Position numbers and translations under genes: made by a program. A stretch of 64,000 bases of DNA. Source: Bos javanicus (taxonomy: Eukaryota > Chordata > Mammalia > Artiodactyla > Bovidae). Positions 1-10,084 of this stretch are shown here, one piece after another (the first letter of the stretch is position 1; each line of letters starts with the position of its first letter). The notes below the pieces were generated by a model that saw nothing but the letters and a program-made list of their open reading frames with translations, was not told the origin of the DNA and ran no database searches. The stretch spans positions 7,732,854 to 7,796,853 of the forward strand of contig NC_083897.1 in assembly GCF_032452875.1 (NCBI RefSeq). The letters are read 5' to 3'.

Positions 1-254
1 TTGTGAAGCTTAGTTGCAGGGACAGGAAACAAAAAATCCTCCAGTAGGTCACTGGAAGTGATGGTTGGTGAGACCTTTCCTGATTCCACCTCTTGCTCCC
101 TGAACCCTCTATTCTTCCTATGGAGGACACAGCACTGTATTGAAGGTCTCCAATTTAGTTCATTCTTTCTGAGTACTGTCTCTGAAATGATGCCTTTAGG
201 AGTGAGATTGGACAATATGATAAATTAATCATGCCTTGACTTGATGGGAAAGGC
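1..254. other. No recognisable gene or repeat
   Basis: Ordinary-composition DNA without an open frame or repeat I can name. It lies immediately left of a MIR fragment. Confidence 0.4.
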
Positions 255-393
255 ATATTTATTTACACATCTATTCATCACAAGCCGGTGATGTAGGTAA
301 TCTTATTCTCTCCATTTTATACAGATGAGGAAACTGAGGCACATACAGGTTAAGAAACATGCTAAGCACCAGTTGTAAGTGGCAGAATATTTT
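255..393 (-). repeat. MIR SINE fragment, antisense
   Basis: The core 'cagatgaggaaactgaggca' near 325-345 and the following 'ggttaag...agtggcag' are the reverse complement of the conserved MIR core (tRNA-derived, L2-mobilised, old in all mammals). The 5' tRNA-like head is not present. Divergence is high, as expected for its age. Confidence 0.8.
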
Positions 394-535
394 AATTGGG
401 CCATCCTGTGGGGGTGATACTACAAACTAAAGGGATGGTTGGCTTAGTAAAATTTCAAGCCTGATGATAGGCTAATTTCTATAGGCAATGAAGCTAACAA
501 GACCCCACACAACCTTTTTTTTAAACTGCTTTTTT

Positions 536-820
536 AAAGATTCATTTGTTTATTGGCTGCACTGGGTCTTCACTGCTGCACTTGGGCTCTCGCTAGTTGT
601 AGAGAGTGGGAGCTACTCTCTAGTCGAGGTGCCCAGGCTTCTCACTGCAGTGGCTTCTCTTGTTGTGGGGCGTGGGCTCTGGGGTGCATTGGCTCAATAA
701 TCATGGTACATGGGCTTAGTTGCCCTGTGGCAAGTGGAATCTTCCTGGAACAGAGATGGAACCCATGTCTCCTGCATTGCAAGGCAGACTCTCAACCACT
801 AGACCACCAGGGAAGCCCCC
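536..820 (-). mobile_element. CHR-2-type tRNA-derived SINE, full length, antisense
   Basis: Read on the minus strand, it starts with a tRNA-like head containing 'cttccctggtggtctagtgg' (A-box region) and a degenerate B box near 745-775. It continues through the GC-richer CHR-2 body and ends at 'aaacaaatgaatcttt'. About 285 bp, so near full length. Open frames crossing it on both strands are chance frames, not genes. Confidence 0.85.
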
Positions 821-1640
821 ACCCAACCTTTTAGAACATTGCTCCCAAAAGGAATTGCCATTCCAGTATCTTCCAAAGTCTTGATTGGAATCTCTAGTCT
901 TAATAAATATCCTGATGAAATACAAGGCCCTTCTGAAATGGTTTAAGCGATAAATGCCATGCCATGAGCCTTCCCTCACTCATCACTCCTTGCCATACCC
1001 AACCCTCCTTTAGGGACCATGTCTTAATGCTGATCATTTCATTGTGGAAACAAAAAGACCTAAAACCATCTGAGAGAAACAGTTGGCAAGTTTTAATGTG
1101 ACTTTCTCCTCTTCTATTTTCTCGGGTAGAATTTACTTACTGGCATAAATATGAAAAATACATATCACATATGATTTAACATTATTAAAATTAAATAAGA
1201 GAAAATCTTTGGCATTCACATTCATTTTCCTATTCGGAAGAGACATCCCATTCTACTGATTGCAATATAAATAAGTTTGGAATAATGATTGTGATATTCT
1301 ACTAACCTAATGGATTCAATTTCATAAGTCATTTTTATGGATAAAATTTAAAATACTGTATTAATTCCAAACAGAATACATTTGCAGTTTGTTCCAGGAA
1401 AACAGATTACTGTACATGTAATGTCAACAGTCATTACTTCCTGGTGTTATTTACCTGATCTCAATTTCCTAGCTAATACCACCATATGTGTAATGAATAA
1501 TGCACTGCGTGAAATGTGCACTCTGCAAAAACACATCATATATAGCACAGTTATTGGTAGTACATCACCTAATAGAGAACTTGTACTTCTTCCCTTCCTC
1601 CCACTCCCTTCCCACTATATTTTAAACTAACATATATTTA
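821..1640. other. AT-rich single-copy-looking DNA
   Basis: No repeat or coding signature recognised. The stretch 1140-1600 is AT-rich with many short homeodomain-like words and no obvious transposon, so it could hold conserved non-coding sequence. That is only an impression from composition. Confidence 0.35.
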
Positions 1641-1870
1641 GAAGAAACATTTTGGAGGAGAGGGTAGGAGATGTCCAAAGTGAGCAACTTTTATGATTAT
1701 TTACTTATTATTAAGTTAAAAATGAGCATACAAGTAATCATAACCCAGATAAAGATATGGAAAGTTTTCAGTAACCCCAGGAAGCTCCCCTATGTCCACT
1801 TCCAAGAAGTAACCACTATTCTGATTTGTATTACCATAGATTCAGTTCAAAGTGAACACACTTCTTAAAA
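1641..1870 (-). repeat. Possible old L1 3'UTR fragment
   Basis: The stretch around 1740-1850 ('aagctcccctatgtccactt', 'gtaaccactattctgattt') resembles the antisense 3'UTR of old L1M elements, which reads '...cccctc...cagtaaccactatcctgact...'. Strong divergence and unclear ends keep this tentative. Confidence 0.4.
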
Positions 1871-2970
1871 ATGTAAATTCAGTACTTAAAAATCTCCTAC
1901 AGTGAAGATGGAAGTTATCTGTCTGAGGCAGCTCAGACAGAAGTCTCGCACCTTTAGCTATGAAGCTTAACAATAACTCCCAGTCTTTTCAGGAAAACTG
2001 AGTAGGTAATTCAAAATTATCCAAACCTCTGACCTTGCTTATTCCTTTAGAGTTTTAAAAGCCATTCCTTTGCTTGTTTATATCCCTACACATTCTCATT
2101 CCTCATTCTGCCTCCCTCCTCTCCACCTCCAACCCCTGAACAGAGTGGTGTGCTGCAGGGTCTGCTTGCAGGGGCTTTAGGGAGTTGATTGCACACATCT
2201 CTTCCCATCTTCACATTCAGTGATGTTCAATGAGTAAGTTTAGAATTGACCATGGTGGAAGTATTTACACCATAGCAATTGGTGAATGCTGCAAATCAGG
2301 GTCCACCAGACCCCTGTGATCATTGCTAAACATTTATTATCACTGACCACTACACCACACATCCAATACCTTCAAATCATGTCAAATGGCTTCAAAGAGC
2401 TCTGGAGATTAAAAATGCTACCTGGTCAAAGAAAACCTAGTAGAAACAAGTTTTACCTCAGCCAGTGTTTTCAAATTCACAACAGCCTGCCACTTGTTGT
2501 GGACTGGTTTTACAACAATCATGATTTTGTGAACTACCCCTCCCCCTAAACTGAAATGCATGACAAGCTTTTAACTGAGGTCAGTTGTCACTAACATGGG
2601 TTGAAGATATTTACTATAGTCTTAGAGATGCAATAGCACATTGTGGAAATAGTTGAAAATTCACCCTCTGGAGCAAGGTTTTAGTAACTCAAGTCTGTAC
2701 TATAATCTCCATTGGTTTTATAAGGCTTCATGCCTATAATGTTTTGTCACCAAACCAGAGGGAAAGTTCATAGAGGTTGTGAATAGTGTCTTCTTTATAG
2801 AAATTCATCACAGTGCCTACCACAGTGTTAAGTTTTGAGCAGATGCCAGGCAATAGTGTATTAACTCCACTGTTCCCTCCCCTATTTCCATCTCCATCCC
2901 ACCCCTCTATTGAGTTACCCTATACTTTCTCAGAGCTACTCCCTAGCCCACCCAGTCACACAAAACAAAC
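1871..2970. other. No gene or clear repeat seen
   Basis: Contains short chance frames only (for example 2286-2549 and 2813-3031). The segment 2780-2860 has a faint L2/MIR-like flavour that I cannot support further. Confidence 0.35.
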
Positions 2971-3050
2971 TGGGCCATTATTCACAATAGCCAAGATTAT
3001 GGAAACAAGCCAAATGTCCATTGATAGATGAATGGATAAAGAAAATGTGT

Positions 3051-3078
3051 TGTGTGTGTGTGTGTGTGTGTGTGTGTG
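3051..3078. repeat. (TG)14 microsatellite
   Basis: Fourteen uninterrupted TG units inside the old L1 3' end. Long enough to be length-polymorphic. Confidence 0.97.
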
Positions 3079-3415
3079 ATGGAAGGTTATTCAGTCTTAA
3101 ATAAAGAAGGAGATATTACCATCTGTGACAACATGGATGAACCTTGAGGACATTACGCAAAGTGAAATAAGCCAGTCTCAGGAGGATAGATACTGGTAGT
3201 CAAAGTCATGGAAGAAAAGATTAGAAAGATTAGAGTGGTGACTGCTAGGTGGAAGAGGGAAAGAGGAGTGATTGTTCAATGGGTATAAAGTTTCAGTTAT
3301 GCAAAATGAAGAGGTTCAGGAGATCTGCTGTACAACATTGTACCTATAGTTAACAACCCAGCACTGTGCACTTAAAACTTTGCTAGGAAGGTAGATCTTG
3401 TGTTAAGTGTTCTCA

Positions 3416-3416
<1 letters not shown>

Positions 3417-3450
<34 letters not shown>
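3417..3450. repeat. (CA)17 microsatellite
   Basis: Seventeen uninterrupted CA units, about 340 bp downstream of the (TG)14 tract in the same L1 relic. The two tracts are reverse complements of each other. Confidence 0.97.
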
Positions 3451-3451
<1 letters not shown>

Positions 3452-3651
3452 GGAAACCGCTGGAAGTAATAGATATTACCTTGATTGTAGTGTTAGTGTC
3501 ACAGGTATATACATATGTCCAAACTCATCAGTAGTGTGCACTGAACACGTGCAGGCTTTTGTCCATCAATTATACCTCAACACAGCTGTCCTTTTAAAAA
3601 CCCACAACAAAAATTAAGTTTTATAATTATGCTGTGTTTCAGGAATGGTGT

Positions 3652-4010
3652 ACATTCATTTAACAAATATTTAAGCACTAACATGATGTAGCAGAGAAGG
3701 CAATGGCACCCCACTCCAGTACTCTTGCCTGGAAAACCCCATGGATGGAGGAGCCTGGTAGGCTGCAGTCCATGGGGTCGCTAAGAGTCAGGCACGACTG
3801 AGCGACTTCACTTTCACTTTTCACTTTCATGCACTGGAGAAGGAAATGGCAACCCACTCCAGTGTTCTTCCTGGAGAATCCCAGGGATGGCGGAGCCTGA
3901 TGGGCTGCCATCTATGGGGTCGCATAGAGTGGGACACGACTGACGTGACTTAGCAGCAACATGATGTAGAGCACTGTTCTAAATATTACAGATGCATACC
4001 AAGGTGATTT
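3652..4010 (+). repeat. Old mammalian repeat (L2/MIR class) split by Bov-A2
   Basis: 'attcatttaacaaatattta' before the SINE and 'gagcactgttctaaatatta' after it join into the common 'caaatatttattgagcac...aggcactgttctaggcact' motif of old LINE2/MIR-class repeats. The family is not resolved. It is the target in which the Bov-A2 at 3692-3957 landed. Confidence 0.5.
3692..3957 (+). mobile_element. Bov-A2 SINE, full-length dimer
   Basis: Two Bov-A monomers in tandem: one from 'gagaaggcaatggcacccca', the other from 'ggagaaggaaatggcaaccc'. They are joined by the 'cactttcacttttcactttc' linker, and the element ends in 'cttagcagcaa'. The bases 'acatgatgtag' occur just before it (3681-3691) and just after it (about 3959-3969), a perfect 11 bp TSD. 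The body shares BovB 3' sequence and was mobilised in trans. Confidence 0.95.
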
Positions 4011-4023
4011 AGACATAAGCACT

Positions 4024-4593
4024 ATGGGAATACCAGACCACCTCACCTGCCTCTTGAGAAATCTGTATGCAGGTCAGGAAGCAACAGTTAGAACCGGACA
4101 TGGAACAACAGACTGGTTCCAAATAGGGAAAGGAGTACGTCAAGGCTGTATATTGTCACCCTGCTTATTTAACTTCTATGCAGAGTACATCATGAGAAAC
4201 GCTGGGCTGGAGGAAGCACAAGCTAGAATCAAGATTGCTGGGAGAAATATCAATAACCTCAGATATGCAGATGACACCACCCTTATGGCAGAAAGTGAAG
4301 AAGAACTAAAAAGCCTCTTGATGAATGTGAAAGAGGAGAGTGAAAAAGTTGGCTTAAAGCTCAACAGTCACAAAACTAAGATCATGGCATCTGGTCCCAT
4401 CACTTCATGGCAAATAGAAGGGGAAACAGTGGAAACAGTGGCTGAATTTATTTTGGGGGGCTCCAAAATCACTGCAGATGGTGATTGCAGCCATGAAATT
4501 AAAAGACTCTTACTCCTTGGAAGGAAAGTTATGACCAACCTAGATAGCATATTCAAAAGCAGAGACATTACCAACAAAGGTCCGTCTAGTTAA
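4024..4593 (+). pseudogene. BovB reverse-transcriptase fragment
   Basis: A 189-codon frame opens at 'MGIPDHLTCLLRNLYAGQEA' and covers the RT palm after motif A. It includes 'GVRQGCILSPCLF' (motif B region) and the intact catalytic 'RYADDTTLM' (motif C). A short deletion in the consensus 'gacattactttgccaacaaa' (here 'gacattaccaacaaag', about 4565-4580) shifts the frame and ends it early. The downstream C-terminal region survives only as non-coding sequence. The upstream endonuclease and RT fingers are missing. Confidence 0.9.
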
Positions 4594-5020
4594 GGCTATG
4601 GTTTTTCTGGTAGTCATGGATGGATGTGAGAGTTGGACTATAAAGAAAACTGAGTGCTGAAGAATTGATGCTTTTGAACTATAGTGTTGGAGAAGACTCT
4701 TGGGAGTCCCTTGGACTGCAAGGAGATGCAACCAGTCCATCCTAAAGGAAATCAATCCTGGGTGTTCATTGGAAGGACTGAGGCTGAAGCTGAAACTCCA
4801 ATACTTTGGCCCCCTGATGCGAAGAACTGACTCATTTGAAAAGAACCCTGATGCTGGGAAAGATTGAAGGTGGGAGGAGAAGGGGACGACAGAGGATGAG
4901 ATGGTTGGATGGCATCACCGACTCAATGGGCATGAGTTTGAGTAAACTCCGGGAGTTGGTGATGGACAGGGAGGCCTGATGTGCTAGTCAGACACGACTG
5001 AGCAACTGAACTGAACTGAC
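4024..5020 (+). mobile_element. BovB (RTE clade) LINE, 5'-truncated, sense
   Basis: The copy begins inside the reverse-transcriptase palm and runs to the BovB 3' end, finishing in the pentamer tail 'ctgaactgaactgac'. It keeps the thumb and C-terminal region in broken form ('ctgggtgttcattggaagga', 'gggaggagaaggggacgac'). Truncated to about 1.0 of about 3.2 kb, so it cannot move itself. Confidence 0.95.
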
Positions 5021-5779
5021 ACAAAGGAGATTCCAGGCAAACAGAGTACATAAGATACACATATAAGAAAGTCTGATACAACTAGGAAGGTGATCCATAT
5101 TTTGCTTCTGGAAGTCTAAGGAGGGAGAGGCTGGTTTGGGACATGCTGAGTTGGAAACAGTGCTGGAAGAGCAAATAACTGAGGCAAGAAAACAGAAGAG
5201 CGTATACCAGGAACAAGAGTTTGTCTGGAGCATACGATGTGGGGAGAGAAATAGTTTAAAATGAGGTTGGAAGGTAAAGTCAGATTATAAACACTACCAA
5301 TATTGTGCTAAGAAGTTTGAGCTTGACCTCAGTCTTTGTATGACTCAAAGCGTGCCAGATTCTGTGGCAGTAAGAACTCCAAAGTCAGTGACTTAAAACA
5401 ACAGGTTGATTTCTTACTCATACTACATATCTATTGAGGGCAGTCCTAGGGGCCCTTCACTCGTAGACTCAGACCAACAGAGCAGCCACCACCTGGAACC
5501 AAAGGGACAGAGAATAGGGCAAGTTGTACGCTGGCTCTTAAAGTTTCTGCCCCAAGATGCCATACATCACTTCTGCCCACATTTTATTGACTAAAGCAAG
5601 TCACATCCACACTTAACTTCAAAAGGGTGGTGAAGTATGATCTCATGTACCTAGAAGTAGGGAGAACCAGATATATTTAATAGACAGCTCTAATGGTCAC
5701 CACAGTTTGTTCAAAGAAGGAAGATAGGGTTGTATTCAGAAGTCAGAAAAATCACTTTAGCACAGTGATCCCTGAGTTG
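5021..5779. other. Mostly unassigned; possible unnamed dispersed repeat at 5341-5650
   Basis: The part 5341-5650 ('gtgacttaaaacaacagg', 'attttattgactaaagcaag', 'ggagaaccagatatattta') recalls a dispersed mammalian repeat that I know by pattern but cannot name. A related-looking stretch is at 54560-54920. The rest shows nothing. Confidence 0.35.
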
Positions 5780-5920
5780 AGAAGATCCACTAGAGAAGGA
5801 AATGGCAACCCACTCCAGTATTCTTGCCTGGGAAATCCCATGGACAGAGGAGCCTGGTGGGCTACAGTCCATGGGGTCACAAAAGAGTCGGATATGACTG
5901 AGCAACTAAACAACAACAAT
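5780..5920 (+). mobile_element. Bov-A/Bov-tA SINE, 5'-truncated, sense
   Basis: Contains the Bov-A monomer 'ggaaatggcaacccactcca' through 'gagtcggatatgactgagca', ending 'actaaacaacaacaat'. The tRNA head is absent except for the short 'gaagatccac' linker. About 140 bp. Confidence 0.9.
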
Positions 5921-6477
5921 ATGGGTTGGATTGGAGGGAAGGCTAACCTGGAGGCAGGGGGCCTAGTCAGGAGGCCAGTGCAGTGATGCAGGCAAAAGAC
6001 AGTGGTGGTCTGATCCACAGCAAGGAGGGAGAATTAGAGAGAAAGGGAATGATCATGAGATATGTAATGAGGTATTAAGGAGAAACAACGGGACTAAGCC
6101 AAAGTGCTGTGACAGAGGGAGTCAGAGTAAATAGGACTGCGGCTGGTAGACATAGCTGGTGGGCAGAAATTGCAGTGGTGGCCAGGGCTATTGGGGTATG
6201 GCTGGTGGTGGAGTGGAGTTCATGGACAGATCTATTAGGCATGGCTTAATGGGCGTGGTTAGGGCTAATAAGTGCAGTTGGTGGTTGTTGATTATTGGTG
6301 GTGAGCTACGGATGAGTGTGGGTAGTGATAGCCAACATGAGAAAGAGAGTATCAGGAGTTTAGGCTGGATGGAAAGGTAGCAAAGAGCCAAATAGAAATA
6401 GGAAAGGCCTTGACCACCATGGCAAGAGATGTAAGTTTAATTCATGAAGACAATAGGAACCACTCAATTATTTTAAA
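5921..6477. other. Purine/G-rich unassigned DNA
   Basis: No repeat family or convincing exon. It is rich in GGTGG and GGGG words around 6170-6310, and open frames here lack any family signature. Confidence 0.35.
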
Positions 6478-6489
6478 TATATCTGCCTG

Positions 6490-6763
6490 CTGCTGCTGCT
6501 GCTAAGTCACTTCAGTCATGTCCAACTCTGTGTGATACCATAGACGGCAGCCCACCAGGCTCCCCTGTCCCTGGGATTCTCCAGGCAAGAACACTGGACT
6601 GGGTTGCCATTTCCTTCTCCAAAGCATGAAAGTGAAAAGTGAAAGTGACGTCGTTCAGTCGTGTCCGACTCTTAGCGACCCCATGGACTGCAGCCCACCA
6701 GGCTCCTCCATCCATGGGATTTGCCAGGCAAGAGTACTGGAGTGGGGTGCCATTGCCTTCTCC
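6490..6763 (-). mobile_element. Bov-A2 SINE, full length, antisense
   Basis: Reverse-complement Bov-A2 dimer whose 3' end is the (CTG/CAG) run at 6487-6504. Its 5' end is at 'ccattgccttctcc' (about 6763). A perfect 12 bp TSD, 'tatatctgcctg', flanks it at 6478-6489 and 6764-6775. Confidence 0.96.
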
Positions 6764-6884
6764 TATATCTGCCTGAAGATGCTTCAAATACACGGACAAA
6801 TATAAAATGAGACAAGTACATGTAGAGTAAAGCCAAGGGCACTGAACCAACCAATATGTATTTGACAGAGCACAAGAGCAGAGG

Positions 6885-7119
6885 CTGGGCTTCCCAGGTG
6901 GCACTAGTGGTAAAGAACGCACCTCCCAATGCTGGAGATATAAGAGATGTGGGTTCAATCCCTTGGTCAGGAAGATTCCCTGGAGGAGGGCATGGCAAGC
7001 CACTCCAGTATTTTTTCCTGGGGAATTCTTAAGGACAGAGGAGGCTGACGGGCTATAGTCCATGGGGTTGCAAAAGAGTCAGACATGACTGAAGAGACTT
7101 AGCATGCACACACACACAT
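6885..7119 (+). mobile_element. Bov-tA SINE, full length, sense
   Basis: A tRNA-like head ('gcttcccaggtggcactagt') with B box 'gggttcaatccc' near 6950-6962, then one Bov-A monomer and a short (CA) tail (7107-7118). TSD 'gagcagagg' at 6876-6884 and 7120-7128. An open frame crossing this SINE and its neighbour on the minus strand is a chance frame. Confidence 0.94.
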
Positions 7120-7128
7120 GAGCAGAGG

Positions 7129-7380
7129 TGTGGGTTATCTAAAGCAGACTGTGTTGTTGTAACTCGTATCAGACATTTGACTAGACAAAGGTGACTTGGA
7201 ATGCTTCCTGGTTCCTCAAAGAGGATTTCTGCCCCCCACCCCATTTTTTCATTTCATTCTCACCTTTCCAAATCATTTCCTACCACTCACTGGCATTATT
7301 CAACTGTTGAGCATGCCCACGGTAGCACCAAGTTTAGAGAAGGCTCTTCAAGCCAAAAACAGCCTTTGTGCATGGACCTC
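7129..7380. other. Unassigned DNA
   Basis: No repeat or coding signature recognised. The open frames beginning near 7196-7201 run into the SINE downstream and have no family signature. Confidence 0.35.
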
Positions 7381-7395
7381 AAAATCTGGCCTTGG

Positions 7396-7445
7396 GACTT
7401 CCCTAACAGTGCAGTGGATAAGAATCTGCCTGCCAATGCAGGGGA
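7396..7445 (+). mobile_element. CHR-2-type SINE, 5' part (split by L1)
   Basis: 'gacttccctaacagtgcagt' to 'gccaatgcaggggac' is the tRNA-derived head of a CHR-2-type SINE. It is cut by the L1 at 7446-8690 and continues at 8716. Left flank 'aatctggccttgg' (7383-7395) is one copy of a target sequence that recurs after each of the next two SINE units. Confidence 0.9.
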
Positions 7446-8690
7446 CTAGAGGAGAACATAGGCAAAACACTCTCTGATATACATCACAGCAGGATCCTCT
7501 ATGACCCACTTCCCAAAATATTGGAAATAAAAGCAAAAATAAACAAATGGGACCTAATTAACCTTAAAAGCTTCTGCACATCAAAGGAAACTATTAGCAA
7601 GGTGAAAAGACAGCCTTCAGAATGGGAGAAAATAATAGCAAATGAAGCAACTGACAAACAACTAATCTCAAAAATATACAAGCAACTCCTGCAGCTCAAT
7701 TCCAGAAAAATAAACGACCCAATCAAAAAAATGGGCCAAAGAACTAAACAGACATTTCTCCAAAGAAGACATACAGATGGCTAACAAACACATGAAAAGA
7801 TGCTCAACATCACTCATTATCAGAGAAATGCAAATCAAAACCACTATGAAGTACCATTTCACGCCAGTCAGAATGGCTGCGATCCAAAAGTCTACAAATA
7901 ATAAATGCTGGAGAGGATGTGGAGAAAAGGGAACCCTCTTACACTGTTGGTGGGAATGCAAACTAGTACAGCCACTATGGAGAACAGTGTGGAGATTCCT
8001 TAAAAAACTGGAAATAGAACTGCCTTATGATCCAGCAATCCCACTGCTGGGCATACACACTGAGGAAACCAGAAGGGAAAGAGACACGTGTACCCCAATG
8101 TTCATCGCAGCACTGTTTATAATAGCCAGGACATGGAAGCAACCTAGATGTCCATCAGCAGATGAATGGATAAAGAAAGCAGTGGTACATATACACAATG
8201 GAGTATTACTCAGCCATTAAAAAGAAAACATTTGAATCAGTTCTAATGAGGTGGATGAAACTGGAGCCTATTATACAGAGTGAAGTAAGCCAGAAAGAAA
8301 AACACCAGTACAGTATAATAACGCATATATACGGAATATAGAAAGATGGTAACAATAACCCTGTGTACGAGACAGCAAAAGATACACTGATGTATAGAAC
8401 AGTCTTTGGGACTCTGTGGGAGAGGGAGAGGGTGGGAAGATTTGGGAGAATGGCATTGAAACAAGTAAAATATCATATGTGAAACGAGATGCCAGTCCAG
8501 GTTCGATGCACAATACTGGATGCTTGGGGCTAGTGCACTGGGACGACCCAGAGGGATGGTATGGGGAGGGAGGAGGGAGGAGGGTTCAGGATGGGGAACA
8601 CATGTATACCTGTGGCGGATTCATTTTGATATTTGGCAAAACTAATACAATTATGTAAAGTTTAAAAATAAAATAAAATTAAAAAAAAAA
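7446..8690 (+). mobile_element. Ruminant L1 (L1-BT type), 5'-truncated, inside a CHR-2 SINE
   Basis: A 1.24 kb L1 carrying the ORF2 C-terminus, 3'UTR and poly-A ('aattaaaaaaaaaa' before 8691). It is flanked by a perfect, unusually long 25 bp TSD at 7421-7445 and 8691-8715 ('agaatctgcctgccaatgca' plus 'gggga'), which is SINE sequence. This proves it landed after the SINE. It looks comparatively young: its two coding segments are disrupted by single-base A insertions rather than widespread decay. Confidence 0.97.
7521..8220 (+). pseudogene. L1 ORF2 C-terminal fragment, frameshifted
   Basis: Two overlapping frames encode the end of L1 ORF2p, including 'KINKWDLINLKSFCTSKETI', then 'CWRGCGEKGTLLHCWWECKL' and 'LEIELPYDPAIPLLGI'. 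An extra A in a seven-A run at 7725-7731 breaks the frame between the two halves. A second extra A near 'ggataaagaaagc' (about 8169-8180) diverts the end to 'AVVHIHNGVLLSH'. Endonuclease and RT domains are absent. It has no function as a gene. Confidence 0.92.
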
Positions 8691-8715
8691 AGAATCTGCC
8701 TGCCAATGCAGGGGA

Positions 8716-8955
8716 TGCAGGTTTGATCCCTGGTCTGGGAAGATTCCACATACCACTGAGCAGCTAAGCCCATACACCACAACTACCAAGCCCACATGCC
8801 GCAGCTACTGAAGCCCGCATGCCTAGAACCTGTAGTCCACGACAAGAGAAGCCAGCACAATGAGAAGCCCGAGCACCGCAGTGAAGAGTAGCCCCTGCTC
8901 ACCGCAACTAGAGAAAGCCCACACAAAGGAACAAAGGCCCGATATAGCCAAAAAT
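8716..8955 (+). mobile_element. CHR-2-type SINE, 3' part (after L1)
   Basis: Resumes at 'tgcaggtttgatccctggtc' (B-box region) and runs through the CHR-2 body ('cctagaacctgtagtccacg', 'gagaagcccgagcaccgcag', 'ctcaccgcaactagagaaag') to a short A-rich tail. Together with 7396-7445 it makes a nearly full-length, about 290 bp SINE. Confidence 0.92.
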
Positions 8956-8969
8956 CTAATTTTTAAAAA

Positions 8970-9178
8970 ATCTGGCTGTAGTAGGGACTTCTTTGGTGCT
9001 TCCATGGCCAAGACTCCAGACTCCCAATGCAGGGGGCTTGGGTTCGATCTCTGGTCAGGGAACTAGATCTCACATGCCTCAACTAAATGTTCATATACTG
9101 CAACTAAAAAGATGCCACATAAAGCAGCAAAGACCTAACACAACTAAATAATAAATTTAAAAAATAAATATTGAAAGG
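8970..9178 (+). mobile_element. Second CHR-2-type SINE, sense
   Basis: Starts at 'agggacttctttggtgcttc' with B box 'gggttcgatctctgg' (about 9038-9052) and ends in an A/T-rich tail 'aaataataaatttaaaaaat'. The target motif 'aatctggcct' lies on both sides in recognisable form: diverged at about 8957-8972, intact at 9179-9191. It is therefore tandem to, and inserted at the same site as, the preceding SINE. Confidence 0.9.
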
Positions 9179-9191
9179 AATCTGGCCTTGG

Positions 9192-9794
9192 TGGAAAAAC
9201 CATCTGAGTTCAGAGAAACAGGAGACCATCTGATGACTGCTACAAGGAAATCTGAGAAGTTAGCCAAGGTTGGAGGAATGAAAGTCTCAGATCTGAAGCT
9301 GTTTTCACGAAGAAATTTAAATGCTACTGTCATCCCCAAGATTTATGTTAATGCAAACTACATCACACTTTAGAGCTCAGAAATTTGAGCAACAAGATGC
9401 AAAAAAAAAAAACATAGTAATGAAATGAAAATTGGTCACTGGGATACTCATATTTAGTAGAGTTCAACAACTAAGTTGCAAGCAAGTGGTAATTCATATG
9501 TTTTAGCCATCGAAGCAAAATGAAATACGTTAGAAGCTGCTGATATGCTACATTTACATTTTTAGAACACTTTATAAGAAAAAAGTTTTAAAATCTACTT
9601 CTGTCAGCTACTTTGAAATAAATCAGAAAATAGTCTTTATGGAGCTCTTAGTGTAGTCTAAGAGAGGATAGGGAGGAAAAAGAAAAATGTTCTAGTTTGT
9701 AAAGAGCTATTTAACAGAGGTAAGGTAAATACATTTAAAGTGAATATTATAAATATGCATTTATACCCACAAATACACATGGCACCACCCCTTT
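9192..9794. other. AT-rich unassigned DNA
   Basis: Includes an A12 run near 9401-9412. No gene or repeat recognised. Confidence 0.35.
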
Positions 9795-9895
9795 TTTAGT
9801 GTTCTTGATGTGCCAGGCACCATAGTATGCAATTTGTACATAATATCTCATTAATCATTTCAACTTCCTTTGAGGTAGGTGCCTATGTCAGATGT
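9795..9895 (-). repeat. MIR fragment, antisense
   Basis: 'gatgtgccaggcaccatagt' followed by 'acataatatctcattaatca' and 'tttgaggtaggtgcctatg' matches the MIR 3' half read in reverse. Confidence 0.75.
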
Positions 9896-9934
9896 TGTCT
9901 GTGGATATTTAAGTCCACATCCAAGTTTTTATAT

Positions 9935-10084
9935 GGGCTTCTCCGGGTGGCTTAGATGGTGAAGAATCTGCCTGTAATGCAAAAGACCTGAGTTTTATCT
10001 CTGGGTTGGGAAGATCCCCTGGAGAAGGAAGTGGCAACCCACTCCAGTATTCTTGACTGGAAAATCCCATGGACAGAGGAGCCT
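9935..10084 (+). mobile_element. Bov-tA SINE, 3'-truncated, sense
   Basis: tRNA head 'gggcttctccgggtggctta' with A-box-like sequence, then part of the Bov-A monomer ending at 'ggacagaggagcct'. The 3' third and tail are missing, which is unusual for target-primed insertion and points to a later deletion. Confidence 0.9.

Larger units (their letters stand above)
2971..3595 (+). repeat. Old L1 (L1M-type) 3' end, sense
   Basis: Sequence such as 'attattcacaatagccaaga', 'tgaatggataaagaaaatg' and 'gcaaagtgaaataagccag' is the C-terminal ORF2/3'UTR region of mammalian L1. The copy is diverged and coding-dead. Two dinucleotide microsatellites have grown inside it (listed separately). It ends near 'atacctcaacacagctg'. 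Confidence 0.8.

Noticed and set aside
488..979. Three overlapping frames of 70-93 codons
   Set aside because: All run through the CHR-2 SINE at 536-820. Recurrent SINE frames are not genes.
3417..3450. Regularly spaced short repeats considered as a CRISPR array
   Set aside because: Pure (CA)n microsatellite without spacers; no cas genes, and the DNA is vertebrate.
6512..7063. 183-codon minus-strand frame
   Set aside because: It crosses an antisense Bov-A2, unique DNA and the opposite strand of a Bov-tA. No family signature, and a new start is not supported.
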